NCBI RefSeq assembly: GCF_003854275.1
Contig: NZ_QTQP01000053.1
Span: 1 to 51,572 of the forward strand
Origin: Burkholderia sp. Bp8963
GTDB taxonomy: Bacteria > Pseudomonadota > Gammaproteobacteria > Burkholderiales > Burkholderiaceae
Direction: 5' to 3'
Length of the DNA: 51,572 nucleotides
Shown here: positions 35,446-44,707 of the stretch, piece by piece
Layout: every line of letters starts with the position of its first letter
Numbering within the stretch: position 1 is the first letter of the stretch
The notes under the pieces: generated by a model
The model's database searches: none
Told to the model about the DNA's origin: nothing
The model's input: the letters and a program-made list of their open reading frames with translations, nothing else
Translations under genes and position numbers: made by a program

Positions 35446-37020
35446 ATGACTGTTTCCCCTCTTTACATCCGCGTGCATCCGGACGACAACGTCGCGATCG
35501 TCGTCAACGACGGCGGCTTGCCCGAAGGCGCGACTTTCGCCGACGGGCTGACGCTGCGCGAAGCCGTGCCGCAGGGTCACAAGGTTGCGCTGACCGATCT
35601 CGCGGCCGGCGACCCGGTGATTCGCTACAACGTCGTGATCGGCTACGCGCTGACCGACCTGCGGCGCGGCAGCTGGGTCAACGAGCGCACGATGCGCATG
35701 CCCGAGCCGCCGGGGCTCGACGACTTGCCGCTCGCAACCCGCCGCGCACCGCCGCTGCCGCCGCTCGAAGGCTACACGTTCGAGGGCTTTCGCAATCCCG
35801 ACGGCTCGGTCGGCACGCGCAACATCCTCGCGATCACGACGACCGTGCAGTGCGTGCAGGGCGTCGTCGAGCATGCGGTGAAGCGGATCAAGGCCGAGCT
35901 GCTGCTGCGCTATCCGAACGTTGACGATGTGGTCGGGCTCGAGCACACGTATGGTTGCGGCGTCGCGATCGATGCGCCGGACGCCGAGATCCCGATCCGC
36001 ACGCTGCGCAACATCAGCCTGAACCCGAACTTCGGCGGCGAGGTGATGACGGTGAGCCTCGGCTGCGAAAAGCTGCAGCCGGACCGTCTGCTGCCGCCGG
36101 GCACGATTCCGGTCGCGACCGGCCACGGGCCGGGCGGCAACGGTGATAGCGGTAGCAATGGCGGCGTCGTGTGCCTGCAGGATGCCGCGCACGTCGGCTT
36201 CAACTCGATGATCGACTCGATCATGAAGATGGCCGAGTCGCATCTGGAGCGGCTGAACTGCCGCCGCCGCGAGACCTGTCCCGCGTCGGACCTCGTGGTT
36301 GGCGTGCAGTGCGGCGGCAGCGACGCGTTCTCGGGGCTGACCGCGAACCCGGCGGTCGGCTTTGCCGCGGACCTGCTCGTGCGCGCCGGCGCGACGATCA
36401 TGTTCTCCGAGGTGACCGAAGTGCGCGACGGCGTCGCGCAGCTCACGTCACGCGCGGCGAACGAGGACGTCGCGCGCGCGATCATCCGCGAGATGGACTG
36501 GTACGACCGCTATCTGCAGCGCGGCCGCGTCGACCGCAGCGCGAACACGACACCCGGCAACAAGAAGGGTGGCCTGTCGAACATCGTCGAGAAGGCGATG
36601 GGCTCGATCGTGAAATCGGGCAGCGCGCCGATTGCCGGCGTCGTGCCGCCGGGCGAGCGCGCGCGGCAAAAGGGGCTGCTGTATGCGGCGACGCCCGCGA
36701 GCGATTTCATCTGCGGCACGCTGCAGCTTGCCGCGGGGATGAACCTGCACGTGTTCACGACCGGCCGCGGCACGCCGTACGGCCTCGCGCAGGTGCCGGT
36801 GATCAAGGTCGCGACGCGCAGCGATCTCGCGCGCCGCTGGCACGACCTGATGGATCTCGACGCCGGACAGATCGCGACCGGCGCGGCGACGATCGAGGAT
36901 GTCGGCTGGGAACTGTTCCGGCTGATGCTCGACGTCGCGAGCGGCAAGCGCCGCACGTGGGCCGAGCAATGGAAGCTCGCGAACGCGCTGACGCTGTTCA
37001 ATCCGGCGCCGGTGACCTGA
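35446..37020 (+). CDS. garD: Galactarate dehydratase
   Basis: GarD dehydrates meso-galactarate to 5-dehydro-4-deoxy-D-glucarate, an iron-dependent reaction. The 524-residue length is typical. The N-terminal SAF-like domain (PLYIRVHPDDNVAIVVNDGGLPEG) is followed by the UxaA-type catalytic parts: FRNPDGSVGTRNILAITTTVQC, LEHTYGCGVAID, VSLGCEKLQPDRL, VVGVQCGGSDAFSGLTANPA and the C-terminal YAATPASDFICGTLQLAAGMNLHVFTTGRGTPYGLA. It is divergent from kdgD and uses the shared control region. No glucarate dehydratase is present, so galactarate is the substrate clearly covered here. Confidence 0.96.
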   Translation: MTVSPLYIRVHPDDNVAIVVNDGGLPEGATFADGLTLREAVPQGHKVALTDLAAGDPVIRYNVVIGYALTDLRRGSWVNERTMRMPEPPGLDDLPLATRRAPPLPPLEGYTFEGFRNPDGSVGTRNILAITTTVQCVQGVVEHAVKRIKAELLLRYPNVDDVVGLEHTYGCGVAIDAPDAEIPIRTLRNISLNPNFGGEVMTVSLGCEKLQPDRLLPPGTIPVATGHGPGGNGDSGSNGGVVCLQDAAHVGFNSMIDSIMKMAESHLERLNCRRRETCPASDLVVGVQCGGSDAFSGLTANPAVGFAADLLVRAGATIMFSEVTEVRDGVAQLTSRAANEDVARAIIREMDWYDRYLQRGRVDRSANTTPGNKKGGLSNIVEKAMGSIVKSGSAPIAGVVPPGERARQKGLLYAATPASDFICGTLQLAAGMNLHVFTTGRGTPYGLAQVPVIKVATRSDLARRWHDLMDLDAGQIATGAATIEDVGWELFRLMLDVASGKRRTWAEQWKLANALTLFNPAPVT

Positions 37021-37051
37021 CACGCGGGCGATCGGACGGTCGATCGGCAAG

Positions 37052-37072
37052 CGGGCGCCCTCGGGGCGCCCG
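37052..37072 (+). terminator. Terminator hairpin after garD
   Basis: A perfect 9-bp stem CGGGCGCCC / GGGCGCCCG with a TCG loop is followed by the moderately T-rich GATTCGTTT, 31 bp past the garD stop. Confidence 0.65.
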
Positions 37073-37178
37073 GATTCGTTTGGGGCGCGCGATTTGCGAA
37101 GAATGCTTGCTTCGAGCCGGGGCTGCCGGGATCCTGTAACGTTATGCCGTTCGTTCACGATCCCGGAGACCTGCCGAC

Positions 37179-37328
37179 ATGCTGAAGAACCTCGACCCGC
37201 TGCTCAACGCCGACAAAAGGCGTGCTGTTGAGCGATGCGCGCTAAACACGCGCGCTGAGCGCGCCGGTGCGGCATTCCGCATTCCATTCATTTCGTTGTC
37301 CGGAATCGTGCCGTCGGCGGCTGTGTAA
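37179..37328 (+). pseudogene. Truncated start of an RbsD/FucU-family mutarotase gene
   Basis: An ATG at 37179 with a GGAGA ribosome site eight bases upstream reads MLKNLDPLLNAD, the characteristic N-terminus of RbsD/FucU sugar mutarotases. After these 12 codons the similarity stops abruptly, and an unrelated Arg/Ala-rich 37-codon tail runs to a TAA at 37328. A normal family member has about 140-150 residues with a catalytic HGD...DANFP region, which is absent. The break falls in an inverted-repeat-rich stretch. The frame is therefore best read as the 5' remnant left after a deletion. A short chance match cannot be fully excluded. Confidence 0.55.
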
Positions 37329-37457
37329 AGATTTGCTACATCCCTTGGATGCGCCGGAAAGTGCCTCTATGCTGGCGCATTTGCCGGGCCCCGCAGGCCC
37401 GGAAAGCCGCACGGGCACGATCCGCGCGGCCGGCCGAACTGAAACGAGGAGAAAGGC

Positions 37458-37895
37458 ATGACGCGTTCCGTCGATTCCGGCGTCATTTTTTTTGCGCGTC
37501 TCGCGCTGGCGGCGCTGTTTCTGTGGGGCGGCGTGATGAAGCTGCTCGGCTACGGTGATTTCGTCGGCTATCTGCGCGGCTTGAACGTGGCATTCCCGCA
37601 GTTCATTGCGCCGGCCGTCGTCGCGATCGAAGGGCTCGGCGCGCTGCTGCTGATCGTCGGCTACAAGGTGAAACCGCTCGCGTTGCTGATGGCGTTCTAC
37701 ACGCTCGCGACCGCGGTGATCGGGCACAATTTCTGGGACGCGACAAGCTCCGCCGTCCAGCACGAGATGGTGATCCATTTCTGGAAGAACGTCGCGATCG
37801 CCGGCGGCTTCCTGCTGCTGTACGTGACCGGCGCGGGCGGCGCGAGCATTGACGGGATGCGCCGGACGAGTTCGTCGTACGGGGGCCTGCGCTGA
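37458..37895 (+). CDS. DoxX family membrane protein
   Basis: This 145-residue protein has four hydrophobic segments and the DoxX pattern: FFARLALAALFLWGGVMKLLGYGDFVGYL at the start, PAVVAIEGLGALLLIVGYKVKPLALLMAFYTLATAVIGHNFW in the middle and HFWKNVAIAGGFLLLYV near the end. DoxX-like proteins are small inner-membrane proteins linked to redox processes or quinones in a few cases, but mostly uncharacterised. A Shine-Dalgarno GAGGAGAAAGG lies before the ATG. A strong hairpin follows, so it is probably a single-gene unit. Confidence 0.88.
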   Translation: MTRSVDSGVIFFARLALAALFLWGGVMKLLGYGDFVGYLRGLNVAFPQFIAPAVVAIEGLGALLLIVGYKVKPLALLMAFYTLATAVIGHNFWDATSSAVQHEMVIHFWKNVAIAGGFLLLYVTGAGGASIDGMRRTSSSYGGLR

Positions 37896-37935
37896 GCGCG
37901 CGTCGTCCGCCGAACCGCCGCTGACGCAAAACAAA

Positions 37936-37970
37936 GGGCCGAATCCCGCGACGTGCGGGATTCGGCCCTT
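37936..37970. terminator. Strong bidirectional terminator between doxX and the MHS transporter
   Basis: A perfect 14-bp stem (GGGCCGAATCCCGC, five-base loop, GCGGGATTCGGCCC) separates the convergent DoxX and MHS transporter genes. An A-rich run on its left supplies a U tract for minus-strand transcripts. Confidence 0.85.
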
Positions 37971-38048
37971 CGTTCATGGATCGCACGCGCGTGGCGCATG
38001 CGTCCGGTCGTGCGCGGCGGCGGTTCGACGCCGCACGCGCGGCGCCGC

Positions 38049-39356
38049 TCAGTGCGGCCTGTCCTCCTTCGCATCCTTCGCGAACTGCACCGCGATCGCG
38101 CCGAGCACGCAGATCGCCGTCACGTAGACGACCGGCGCGAGCGGGTTCGACTTCATCATCAGCGACACGACCACCGGCGTGAGGCCGCCGAAGATTGCAT
38201 ACGCGACGTTGTACGAGAACGAGATGCCCGAGAACCGCACGACGGCCGGGAAGCTCTTCACCATCACGAAAGGCACCGCGCCGATCGTGCCGACCGCGAA
38301 GCCTGCGATCCCGTAGAAGAGCGGCAGCGTCGACGCGTCGGCCGCGACCTGCGCGAACAGCAGGTAGTAGCACGCGGCCAGCACGAGGCCGCCGATGCCG
38401 AGCACGCGCTTCGCGCCGATCGTGCCGGCGAGCGAGCCCGCGGTGATGCAGCCGGCCGTCAGGCACAGCGTCGCGATGCTGTTCGCGAACAGCGTCGCCG
38501 CGGGCGTCAGGTGGAACTGCTTCTGCAGCAGCGCGGGCGTCATCAGGATCACGACGACGATCGCCGCGGACAGCATCCACGTCAGCAGCATCGACACGAT
38601 GACCGCGCGGCCGTGGTCGCGCAGCACGGCCTTCAGCGGAATCTCGGCCGCCAGCGCCTTCTTCGCCTTCATCTCGGCGAACACCGGCGTTTCGTGCAGC
38701 CAGCGGCGCAGGTAGACGGAGAACAGGCCGAACACGCCGCCGAGCAGGAACGGAATGCGCCAGCCGAACGCGGCGACTTCGGCCGCCGAGTAGCGGCTGT
38801 TGATGCCCGCCGCGACGAGCGAGCCGAGCAGGATGCCGGCCGTGAGGCCGGCGGTCAGCGTGCCGCACGCGTAGCCGATATGGCGCGACGGTACGTGCTC
38901 CGACACGAACACCCACGCGCCGGGCACCTCGCCGCCGACCGCCGCGCCCTGCAGGATGCGGAACAGCAGCAGCAACACGGGCGCGAGGATGCCGACCGTG
39001 TCGTAGGTCGGCAAGAGGCCCATCAGCAGCGTCGGGACCGACATCATCAGCACGCTCAGCGTGAACATCCGCTTGCGGCCGACGAGGTCGCCGAAGTGCG
39101 CCATGATCACGCCGCCGAGCGGACGGGCGAGATAGCCGGCCGCGAAGATGCCGTAGGTCTGCAGCACGCGCAGCCAGTCGGGAATGTCGTGCGGGAAGAA
39201 CAGCTGCCCGATCGCGGGCGCGAAGAACACGAAGATGATGAAGTCGTAGAACTCGAGTGCGCCGCCGAGTGCGGCGAGGCCGAGGGTCTTGTAGTCGCTG
39301 CGCGTGAGCGCGCGTTCGGCGGCGCGTGGGACGCCGCTCAATTCGGAAGCTTGCAT
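38049..39356 (-). CDS. MHS-family (metabolite:H+ symporter) MFS transporter
   Basis: This 435-residue transporter has twelve membrane segments and the MHS-subfamily features GGALEFYDFIIFVFFAPAIGQLFFP, TYGIFAAGYLARPLGGVIMAHFGDLVGRKRMF and LLLFRILQGAAVGGEVPGAWVFVSEHVP. Related proteins carry 2-oxoglutarate, citrate, shikimate or proline/betaine with protons; the exact substrate is not evident. The ATG at 39356 gives a normal N-terminus (MQASELSGVPRAAERALTRSDYK), whereas the frame extends upstream to 39650 without family features. It has its own upstream region of 310 bp. Confidence 0.88.
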   Translation of the reverse strand: MQASELSGVPRAAERALTRSDYKTLGLAALGGALEFYDFIIFVFFAPAIGQLFFPHDIPDWLRVLQTYGIFAAGYLARPLGGVIMAHFGDLVGRKRMFTLSVLMMSVPTLLMGLLPTYDTVGILAPVLLLLFRILQGAAVGGEVPGAWVFVSEHVPSRHIGYACGTLTAGLTAGILLGSLVAAGINSRYSAAEVAAFGWRIPFLLGGVFGLFSVYLRRWLHETPVFAEMKAKKALAAEIPLKAVLRDHGRAVIVSMLLTWMLSAAIVVVILMTPALLQKQFHLTPAATLFANSIATLCLTAGCITAGSLAGTIGAKRVLGIGGLVLAACYYLLFAQVAADASTLPLFYGIAGFAVGTIGAVPFVMVKSFPAVVRFSGISFSYNVAYAIFGGLTPVVVSLMMKSNPLAPVVYVTAICVLGAIAVQFAKDAKEDRPH

Positions 39357-39666
39357 GGTCAGGACGATCGGTTTTCGAATGTTGTTGTCGGTACTGCGTC
39401 TCCAGGGCCCGCTATAGATAGGCATGCACTGGCTAGGGCGCGACCTGCGTCGTCGGAAGGTGTGTCGGGCGTCGGATAGGCGCACCGGGCACGCGCCGTC
39501 GCACCGGGATGGGGTGCGGCGGGGACGATGCGTCAAAGCGGGTGGGAGGATTCTACAGGAGCGCGAAATGCGCGAGGACGGACGCGGCTCGAGGGGGCCT
39601 TCGAGTCCGGCCGGGGCGATGCGCACGCACGGACGAACCCGTGCGCGCATCGCGGCAGGTGCGGCG
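39357..39666. other. Gene-free stretch between the MHS transporter and the binding-protein gene
   Basis: These 310 bases contain the upstream region of the MHS transporter (minus strand). A TAGAAT hexamer (39550-39555, minus strand) is the only promoter-like element noticed, and it is far from the start. No gene or repeat was recognised. Confidence 0.35.
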
Positions 39667-40803
39667 TCAGTTGCCGGCGATCGTGTCGACCGGCTTGAAC
39701 GCGCCGCGCTCGACCTTGTAGATCGTCACCGGCGCATCCTTCAGGTCACCCTTCGCGTCGTACGCGATGCTGGGGGCCGACACGCCCTTGACCGATACCT
39801 TGCCGAGATACGGGGTATAGACCTTCGGGTCGGTCGAGTTCGCGTCCTTCATCGCGGTGAGCAGCGCGATCGTGCCGTCGTACGAGTACGGCGAGTACGT
39901 GATCACGTCTTCGTTGAAGCGCGCCTTGTAACGTGCCGCGTAACCGGCGAAGCCCGGCATCTTCTCGTTCGGCAGCCCGCCCATGTAGACGATCGCGCCT
40001 TCGGCTGCCTCGCCCCCGACCTTCAGGAACGTCGGCGAGCGCGACATCTCGCCCGTCACGAACGCGGCCTTGATCCCGAGCTGGCGAATCTTCCGGATCA
40101 TCGGCGACGATTGCGCATCGCCGCCGCCGTAGAAGATCGCGTCGGGATTCATCCCCTTCAGGTTGGTCAGGATCGCGGAGAAATCGAGCGCCTTGTCGTT
40201 CGTGAAGTCGCGCTTGATGATCGTGCCGCCGGCCGCCTGCACGGCCTTCGCGAATTCGTCGGCGATGCCCTGGCCGTACGCGGTGCGGTCGTCGATGATC
40301 GCGATGCGCTTGAAGTGCAGGCTCTTCACCGCGTAGGTGCCGACGATGCGGCCCGCCTGCGCGTCGCTCGTCAGCAGCCGGTAGGTGGTCTTGTAGCCGC
40401 GCGCGGTGTATTGCGGCGACGTGGCCATCGAGATCTGCGGCAGCCCGGCACGATCGTACAGGTCGGACGCCGGGATGCTGGTGCCCGAGTTGAAGTGGCC
40501 GATGACGCCGCTGACGTTGTCGTCGATCAGGCGCTGCGCGACGGTCGTGCCGGTGCGCGGGTCGGCCTGGTCGTCCTGCGAGTCGAGCTGGAACGTGACC
40601 GGCTTGCCGCCGATCGTCGGATGCGTCGCGTTGAAATCGGCGATCGCGAGTTGCACGCCTTTCTGCATGTCCGTGCCGTAGTTCGATTGCGGGCCGGTGA
40701 GCGGCGCGGCGAACCCGATCCTGACGACGTCGGCGGCGCTGGCGTGGGCGCCCGACAGTGCGCAGGCGGCGGCCAGCGCGACGTGCGATACCTTCAGCTT
40801 CAC
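39667..40803 (-). CDS. Branched-chain amino-acid type (LivJ-like) ABC substrate-binding protein
   Basis: This 378-residue periplasmic binding protein of the Leu/Ile/Val family has a signal peptide (MKLKVSHVALAAACALSGAHASA) and the motifs VRIGFAAPLTGPQSNYGTDMQKGVQLAI, VIGHFNSGTSIPASDLYDRAGLPQIS and AIIDDRTAYGQGIADEF. The start is taken as the GTG at 40803: AAAGGGG lies eight bases upstream, whereas the GTG at 40809 is too close and the ATG-type frame to 40905 adds non-signal sequence. No permease or ATPase genes accompany it, so it is an orphan binding protein. A fragment of a paralogous gene lies just upstream. Confidence 0.92.
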   Translation of the reverse strand: MKLKVSHVALAAACALSGAHASAADVVRIGFAAPLTGPQSNYGTDMQKGVQLAIADFNATHPTIGGKPVTFQLDSQDDQADPRTGTTVAQRLIDDNVSGVIGHFNSGTSIPASDLYDRAGLPQISMATSPQYTARGYKTTYRLLTSDAQAGRIVGTYAVKSLHFKRIAIIDDRTAYGQGIADEFAKAVQAAGGTIIKRDFTNDKALDFSAILTNLKGMNPDAIFYGGGDAQSSPMIRKIRQLGIKAAFVTGEMSRSPTFLKVGGEAAEGAIVYMGGLPNEKMPGFAGYAARYKARFNEDVITYSPYSYDGTIALLTAMKDANSTDPKVYTPYLGKVSVKGVSAPSIAYDAKGDLKDAPVTIYKVERGAFKPVDTIAGN

Positions 40804-41489
40804 TTTCACTTCCCCTTTATGGCGTGGTTGGGCCGGCGCCGGACCGGGGCCGGCGGCGGTGAACCGGGCGAGACGCGTCGGCTGCGCGGCGGGCGCAGCG
40901 GTCATGCCGCGCGTCGCGCCCCGGTTCGCCAGTCCCGGGTGGGTCGGTTATGCCGAAATCGGCGTACCGCATGGCGATTGCGGCATTCGATGCGGGGCGC
41001 ATGCCGGGATGGCCGTCGGTCGTCTCGTGACCGTGAAGCGAAGTCTAGGTAGCGAAAATGCGAGCGTCTTGCGCGTTCCGAGCGCGGGCGGCGACGATTT
41101 CGGCATATCGTCGATAACCCTGATATGTGCTGAAATCGTCATTCCGCGTGCGCACACGCGCCAAGACGTGAGGGCGCGCCGACACGCCCATCATCGACAT
41201 CTTTCCGAGATACGGCGTGTACACGTTCGGATCGATCGGCTTTCCCTATTCCCGATCGCGTCAATTCATGACGGGTTTATAGCGAGATTTATAGCGAGAA
41301 CGCCTATGAACGATTTTTGCCCGCACCTTGCACGGGCATTTGCGACACAACCCCTCTCCTCGTGGAGTACGGACTAGTAGCGAAGATTGACCGCTGCGGT
41401 GAACTCTTGCTGGCTTTCTGTATCCTAATCGATTAATTTCGATTTCATTACATTTGCCCGCTAGCACAAGCCCGACTCACACCGCTCTC
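40804..41489. other. Degenerate intergenic region with a binding-protein relic
   Basis: This 686-base gap between the LivJ-like gene and macA has lower GC than its flanks. It holds a short remnant of a second LivJ-like gene (41174-41239) but no intact gene. The macA promoter should lie near the right end, where the sequence is AT-rich (41420-41455); no clear hexamer pair was chosen. Confidence 0.5.
41174..41239 (-). pseudogene. Remnant of a second LivJ-like binding-protein gene
   Basis: The minus strand encodes PIDPNVYTPYLGKMSMMGVSA, which lines up with residues DPKVYTPYLGKVSVKGVSA of the intact binding protein encoded at 39667-40803. The similarity ends on both sides: an in-frame TAG precedes it and the continuation is unrelated. 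It is the trace of a duplicated or decayed paralogue. Confidence 0.75.
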
Positions 41490-42680
41490 ATGAAGAAATC
41501 CTCCCGCCGCTGGCGCTACGCGGTTGCCGGCCTTGCCGTCGTCGCCCTGCTCGCCGCGCTCGCGTGGCGCTGGCTCGCGCCGGACGAGCGTCCGCAATAC
41601 CTGACCGCGAAGGTCGAGCGCGGCAATCTCGAGAACGCGGTGCTCGCGACGGGTACGCTGCAGGCGTTCAAGCAGGTCGACGTGGGTGCGCAGGTGTCCG
41701 GGCAGCTCAAGTCGCTGAAGGTCAAGCTCGGCGACAAGGTCAAGAAGGAACAGTGGCTCGCGGAGATCGATCCGGTGATCTCGCAGAACGCGCTGCGTCA
41801 GGCGGAAACCCATGAGCAGAACCTCGTCGCGCAGAGACGCGCGACGGCCGCGCAGCTCGTGCAGGCGGAGCTCACGCTCCGCCGCCAGCGGCAGATGTTG
41901 GCGGACGACGCAACCTCGAAGCAGGACTACGAAGCCGCGCGGGCCGAGCTCGATGTGCAACGCGCGAACTTCGCGTCGCTCGACGCGCAGATTCGCGCGG
42001 CCCGCATCCAGATCGAGACGGCACAGGCCAACCTCGGCTACACGCGAATCGTTGCGCCGATGGACGGCGAAGTCGTCGCGATTGTCACGCAGGAAGGCCA
42101 GACTGTGATCGCGCAACAGCAAGCGCCAGTGATCCTGAAGCTTGCCGACCTCGACACGATGACCGTGAAGGCACAGGTGTCCGAAGCCGACGTGGTTCGT
42201 GTGCATTCCGGCCAGATCGCGTATTTCACGATCCTCGGTGAGCCGGACAAGCGCTACTACGGTAAGCTGCGCACGATCGAACCCGCACCGCAGAACTTCC
42301 TCGACACGCAGAATTCGCTCGGCGGCATGGGCGGCGGCTCGGCCAGGCCGAATACTGCCGTGTTCTACAACGCGCTGTTCGAGGTGCCGAATCCCGGCCA
42401 CCGGCTGCGCATTTCGATGACCGCGCAGGTCAGCGTGCTGCTTGGTACGGCGCACCAGACGCTCAACATCCCGGTCGCCGCGCTCGGGCCGAAGGCGCCG
42501 GACGGACGGTATGCCGTGCGCGTTCATGGCGCCGATGACAAGGTCGTCACCCGACAGGTCCGCGTCGGGTTGAACAACAATGTGAAGGTTGAAGTGCGCG
42601 ACGGCCTGAAGGTCGGCGAGCGCGTCGTGATTGGCGACGCGGCCGATGCGCCCGACGCGCTCTCCGACTCGAGGCTCTGA
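41490..42680 (+). CDS. macA: MacA-like periplasmic adaptor
   Basis: This 396-residue membrane-fusion protein has an N-terminal anchor (residues 8-28), a lipoyl/barrel-sandwich domain (VDVGAQVSGQLKSLKVKLGDKVKKEQWLAEIDPV), a helical hairpin (about 105-175), LGYTRIVAPMDGEVVAIVTQEGQTVIA and the MacA-type beta-barrel (YFTILGEPDKRYYGKLRTIEPAP). It would couple MacB to an outer-membrane channel. The ATG at 41490 begins MKKSSRRWRYAV and is preferred to the in-frame ATG 12 codons earlier. The macB start follows the stop by two bases. The operon converges on the lasso-peptide operon. Confidence 0.92.
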   Translation: MKKSSRRWRYAVAGLAVVALLAALAWRWLAPDERPQYLTAKVERGNLENAVLATGTLQAFKQVDVGAQVSGQLKSLKVKLGDKVKKEQWLAEIDPVISQNALRQAETHEQNLVAQRRATAAQLVQAELTLRRQRQMLADDATSKQDYEAARAELDVQRANFASLDAQIRAARIQIETAQANLGYTRIVAPMDGEVVAIVTQEGQTVIAQQQAPVILKLADLDTMTVKAQVSEADVVRVHSGQIAYFTILGEPDKRYYGKLRTIEPAPQNFLDTQNSLGGMGGGSARPNTAVFYNALFEVPNPGHRLRISMTAQVSVLLGTAHQTLNIPVAALGPKAPDGRYAVRVHGADDKVVTRQVRVGLNNNVKVEVRDGLKVGERVVIGDAADAPDALSDSRL

Positions 42681-42682
42681 CA

Positions 42683-44695
42683 ATGGGCCGGCCGCTGCTG
42701 CAGCTTACCGACGTCTCGCGATGCTTTCCTGGTGGCGACCGGGACGTGGTCGTGCTGAAGGACGTCAATCTGTCGATCGACGCGGGCGAGATCGTCGCGA
42801 TCGTCGGCGCGTCGGGTTCCGGCAAGTCGACGCTGATGAACATTCTCGGCTGCCTGGACCACCCGAGCGCTGGCCGCTACCGGGTCGACGGCCGCGAGAC
42901 GCGCAACCTCGACGGAGACGAACTTGCGCAACTGCGGCGCGAGCGGTTCGGCTTTATCTTCCAGCGCTACCACCTGCTGCCTCACCTGAACGCGGCGGCG
43001 AACGTCGAGATACCGGCCATCTATGCGGGCAGCGCGCAGGCCGCCCGCCGTGCTCGCGCAGCGCACCTGCTCAGGCGCCTCGGGCTCGCGGAGCACATCG
43101 GGCGCTGGCCGAGCCAGCTGTCGGGCGGACAGCAGCAGCGCGTCAGTATTGCACGCGCGCTGATGAACGGCGGCGAAGTGATCCTCGCCGACGAGCCGAC
43201 CGGCGCACTCGATTCGAAAAGCGGCCAGGACGTGATCCGGATTCTGCGCGAGCTGAACGCGCTCGGCCATACGGTGATCATCGTCACGCACGACGAGTAC
43301 ATCGCCGCATACGCGCGCCGCATCATCGAGATCCGCGACGGTGAGATCGTTGCGGATCGGCCGAACCTGCAGGCCGCGGACTCGCCGGCCGCCGCCGCAA
43401 CCGTCCACACATTGGCCGGCGGCGGCGTCTCCACCGCCGCGCCCGCGGACGCGCTTGCCGCCCCACCGCCGCCGAGGGGGCGCCGATGGTCGGCTAGCGC
43501 CGGCCGCTTTGCCGAGGCGTTCCGGATGGCATGGCTCGCGCTCGTGTCGCACCGGCTGCGCACGGTCCTGACGATGCTCGGCATCATCATCGGCATTACG
43601 TCAGTCGTGTCGATTGTCGCGATCGGCGAAGGCGCGAAACGCTACATGCTCGACGAGATCGCCAGCATCGGCCCGAACACGATCAGCGTCTACCCGGGCC
43701 GCGACTGGGGCGATACCCAGGCGAGCACGATCCAGACGCTAGTGCCCGACGATGTGACCGCGCTCGCCGAGCAGCACTACGTCGACAGCGTGACGCCCGA
43801 GACATCGCGCAGCCTGTTGCTGCGCTACCGGAACATCGATGTCAACGCGCTCGTGAGCGGCGTCGGCGAACGCTACTTTCAGGTACGCGGAATGAGGTTC
43901 ACGCAGGGCATCGGCTTCGGGCCCGACGCGTTGCGCCGCCAGGCGCAGGTCGCGGTGATCGACCAGAACACGCGACGCAAGTTGTTCGGCGCGAACACGG
44001 ACCCGCTCGGCGAAGTGATCCTCGTCGACAACCTTCCGTGCGTCGTGATCGGTGTAACGGCGGACAAGAGAAGCGCGTTCGGTGACATGAAGAACCTGAA
44101 CGTATGGGTGCCGTACACAACCGCGAGTGGTCGGCTGTTTGGCCAACGCCATCTCGACAGCGTCATGGTACGGGTGCGCGACGGTCAGCCGAGTAATGCG
44201 GCGGAGAACAGTCTCGTGGCGCTGATGACGCAGCGCCACGGTCGCAAGGATTTCTTCACGTACAACGTGGACAGTGTGGTCAAGACGGCCGAGAAGACGG
44301 GCCGGTCCCTGACGCTGCTGCTGTCGCTGATTGCGTTGATCTCGCTCATCGTAGGCGGGATCGGCGTCATGAACATCATGCTCGTGTCGGTGACCGAGCG
44401 TACGCGCGAGATCGGCATCCGGATGGCGGTCGGTGCGCGGCAGAGTGACATCATGCAGCAGTTCCTCGTCGAGGCCGTGGTGGTGTGTCTGATGGGCGGC
44501 GTGATCGGAATCGCGCTGTCGTTTGGCGCCAGTTTCATTTTTTCGCTGTTTGTCGCCCAATGGAAAATGGTGTTCTCCGTCGGTTCGATCGTCACCGCGT
44601 TCCTGTGTTCGACGCTGATCGGCGTCATATTCGGCTTCATGCCTGCGCGCAACGCCGCGCGGCTTGATCCGATCGACGCGCTCGCGCGCGATTGA
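42683..44695 (+). CDS. macB: MacB-like ABC exporter (fused ATPase and permease)
   Basis: The 670-residue protein has an N-terminal LolD-type ABC domain (Walker A GASGSGKST, about residues 45-53; signature LSGGQQQRVSIARAL; Walker B VILADEPTGALDSKSG). A linker follows, then the MacB transmembrane part: TM1 near residue 300 (RLRTVLTMLGIIIGITSVVSIVAIGEGAK), a large periplasmic domain and three C-terminal helices with the FtsX motif GGIGVMNIMLVSVTERTREIGIRMAVGAR. MacB pumps macrolides, lipopeptides, siderophores or peptides from the periplasm through a TolC-type channel. An Ala/Pro-rich linker around residues 235-275 is longer than usual. Confidence 0.95.
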   Translation: MGRPLLQLTDVSRCFPGGDRDVVVLKDVNLSIDAGEIVAIVGASGSGKSTLMNILGCLDHPSAGRYRVDGRETRNLDGDELAQLRRERFGFIFQRYHLLPHLNAAANVEIPAIYAGSAQAARRARAAHLLRRLGLAEHIGRWPSQLSGGQQQRVSIARALMNGGEVILADEPTGALDSKSGQDVIRILRELNALGHTVIIVTHDEYIAAYARRIIEIRDGEIVADRPNLQAADSPAAAATVHTLAGGGVSTAAPADALAAPPPPRGRRWSASAGRFAEAFRMAWLALVSHRLRTVLTMLGIIIGITSVVSIVAIGEGAKRYMLDEIASIGPNTISVYPGRDWGDTQASTIQTLVPDDVTALAEQHYVDSVTPETSRSLLLRYRNIDVNALVSGVGERYFQVRGMRFTQGIGFGPDALRRQAQVAVIDQNTRRKLFGANTDPLGEVILVDNLPCVVIGVTADKRSAFGDMKNLNVWVPYTTASGRLFGQRHLDSVMVRVRDGQPSNAAENSLVALMTQRHGRKDFFTYNVDSVVKTAEKTGRSLTLLLSLIALISLIVGGIGVMNIMLVSVTERTREIGIRMAVGARQSDIMQQFLVEAVVVCLMGGVIGIALSFGASFIFSLFVAQWKMVFSVGSIVTAFLCSTLIGVIFGFMPARNAARLDPIDALARD

Positions 44696-44707
44696 GGTGA
44701 CGCCACG

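Larger units (their letters stand above)
37021..37457. other. Region between garD and the DoxX gene
   Basis: These 437 bases hold the garD terminator (37052-37072), a truncated RbsD/FucU start (37179-37328) and several short palindromes such as GCTCAAC...GTTGAGC (about 37201-37235). No intact gene was seen. Confidence 0.5.
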
